Source: Albimonas marina | GTDB taxonomy: Bacteria > Pseudomonadota > Alphaproteobacteria > Rhodobacterales > Rhodobacteraceae | DNA: 64,000 bases | Reading direction: 5' to 3' | Assembly (NCBI RefSeq): GCF_029223255.1 | Contig: NZ_JARHUC010000006.1 | Location: 124,001-188,000, forward strand | In this document: piece after piece, positions 62,470 to 64,000 of the stretch | Position numbering within the stretch: the first letter of the stretch is position 1 | How the letters are laid out: each line of letters begins with the position of its first letter | Position numbers and translations under genes: made by a program | Notes under the pieces: generated by a model | The model's input: the letters and a program-made list of their open reading frames with translations, nothing else | What the model was told of the DNA's origin: nothing | The model's database searches: none

Positions 62470-64000
<1,531 letters not shown>

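Overview
The window is about 64 kb of very GC-rich DNA, with GC-dominated third codon positions throughout. It looks like the chromosome of an alphaproteobacterium, most like Rhodobacterales. Pointers are the tRNA-Trp/secE/nusG/rplKAJL/rpoB order, a SAM-II-type riboswitch ahead of metZ, an FnrL-like box, a Mur-like box ahead of mntH, a fused MaoC/phosphotransacetylase, and the TSUP/TIGR02186 gene pair. I see no phage, insertion sequence or CRISPR array. Gene content is mostly core metabolism, transport and envelope functions. Many genes are coupled by ATGA or GTGA overlaps.

Layout. 0.1-10.2 kb: an NADP-dependent oxidoreductase and a phosphatase-like protein, an amidase, a small stress membrane protein, xanthine phosphoribosyltransferase, fabI, a threonine dehydratase-like enzyme, pdxH and a short-chain dehydrogenase. 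Two copies of a ~195 bp fold-back repeat lie in intergenic gaps here, and 4.2-5.1 kb is a structured non-coding stretch with an sRNA candidate. 10.3-17.1 kb: a LysR regulator divergent from a polyamine-type ABC operon that ends in an extra secreted protein. 17.1-24.9 kb: a MaoC/Pta gene behind an FNR-type promoter, a GntR regulator, pyrE, tRNA-Gly(TCC), mntH, a second amidase and a pirin. 24.9-32.7 kb: trkH, metZ with its riboswitch, an esterase-like hydrolase, a TSUP/TIGR02186/thioesterase operon and a PAS-like protein with a CxxC pair.

33-43 kb: a membrane-anchored cyclic-nucleotide-binding protein converges with a giant MscS-type channel. Then come four glycosyltransferases and a histidine phosphatase on one strand, probably for a surface glycan or glycosylated metabolite. 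42.8-49 kb: a peptide/opine-type ABC operon in the order fused ATPase, binding protein, permease, permease. 49.4-58 kb: an alpha/beta hydrolase divergent from another glycosyltransferase, a GNAT acetyltransferase, thrS, two small membrane proteins and argD-argF. 58.4-64 kb: tRNA-Trp, secE, nusG, rplK, rplA, rplJ, rplL and the first 510 codons of rpoB, which runs off the end.

The most useful observations are regulatory: the paired fold-back elements, the anti-Shine-Dalgarno sRNA candidate and a second terminated region beside it, the FNR box at about -41 of the MaoC/Pta gene, the SAM-II riboswitch with a fitting promoter, the Mur-like box and a 22-bp perfect palindrome. No single locus clearly declares itself as a new defence or biosynthetic system. 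The best candidates for unknown biology are the glycosyltransferase/phosphatase cassette, the polyamine operon with its two unusual components, and the non-coding 4.37-5.0 kb stretch. All functions are read from sequence by eye; no database search was run.
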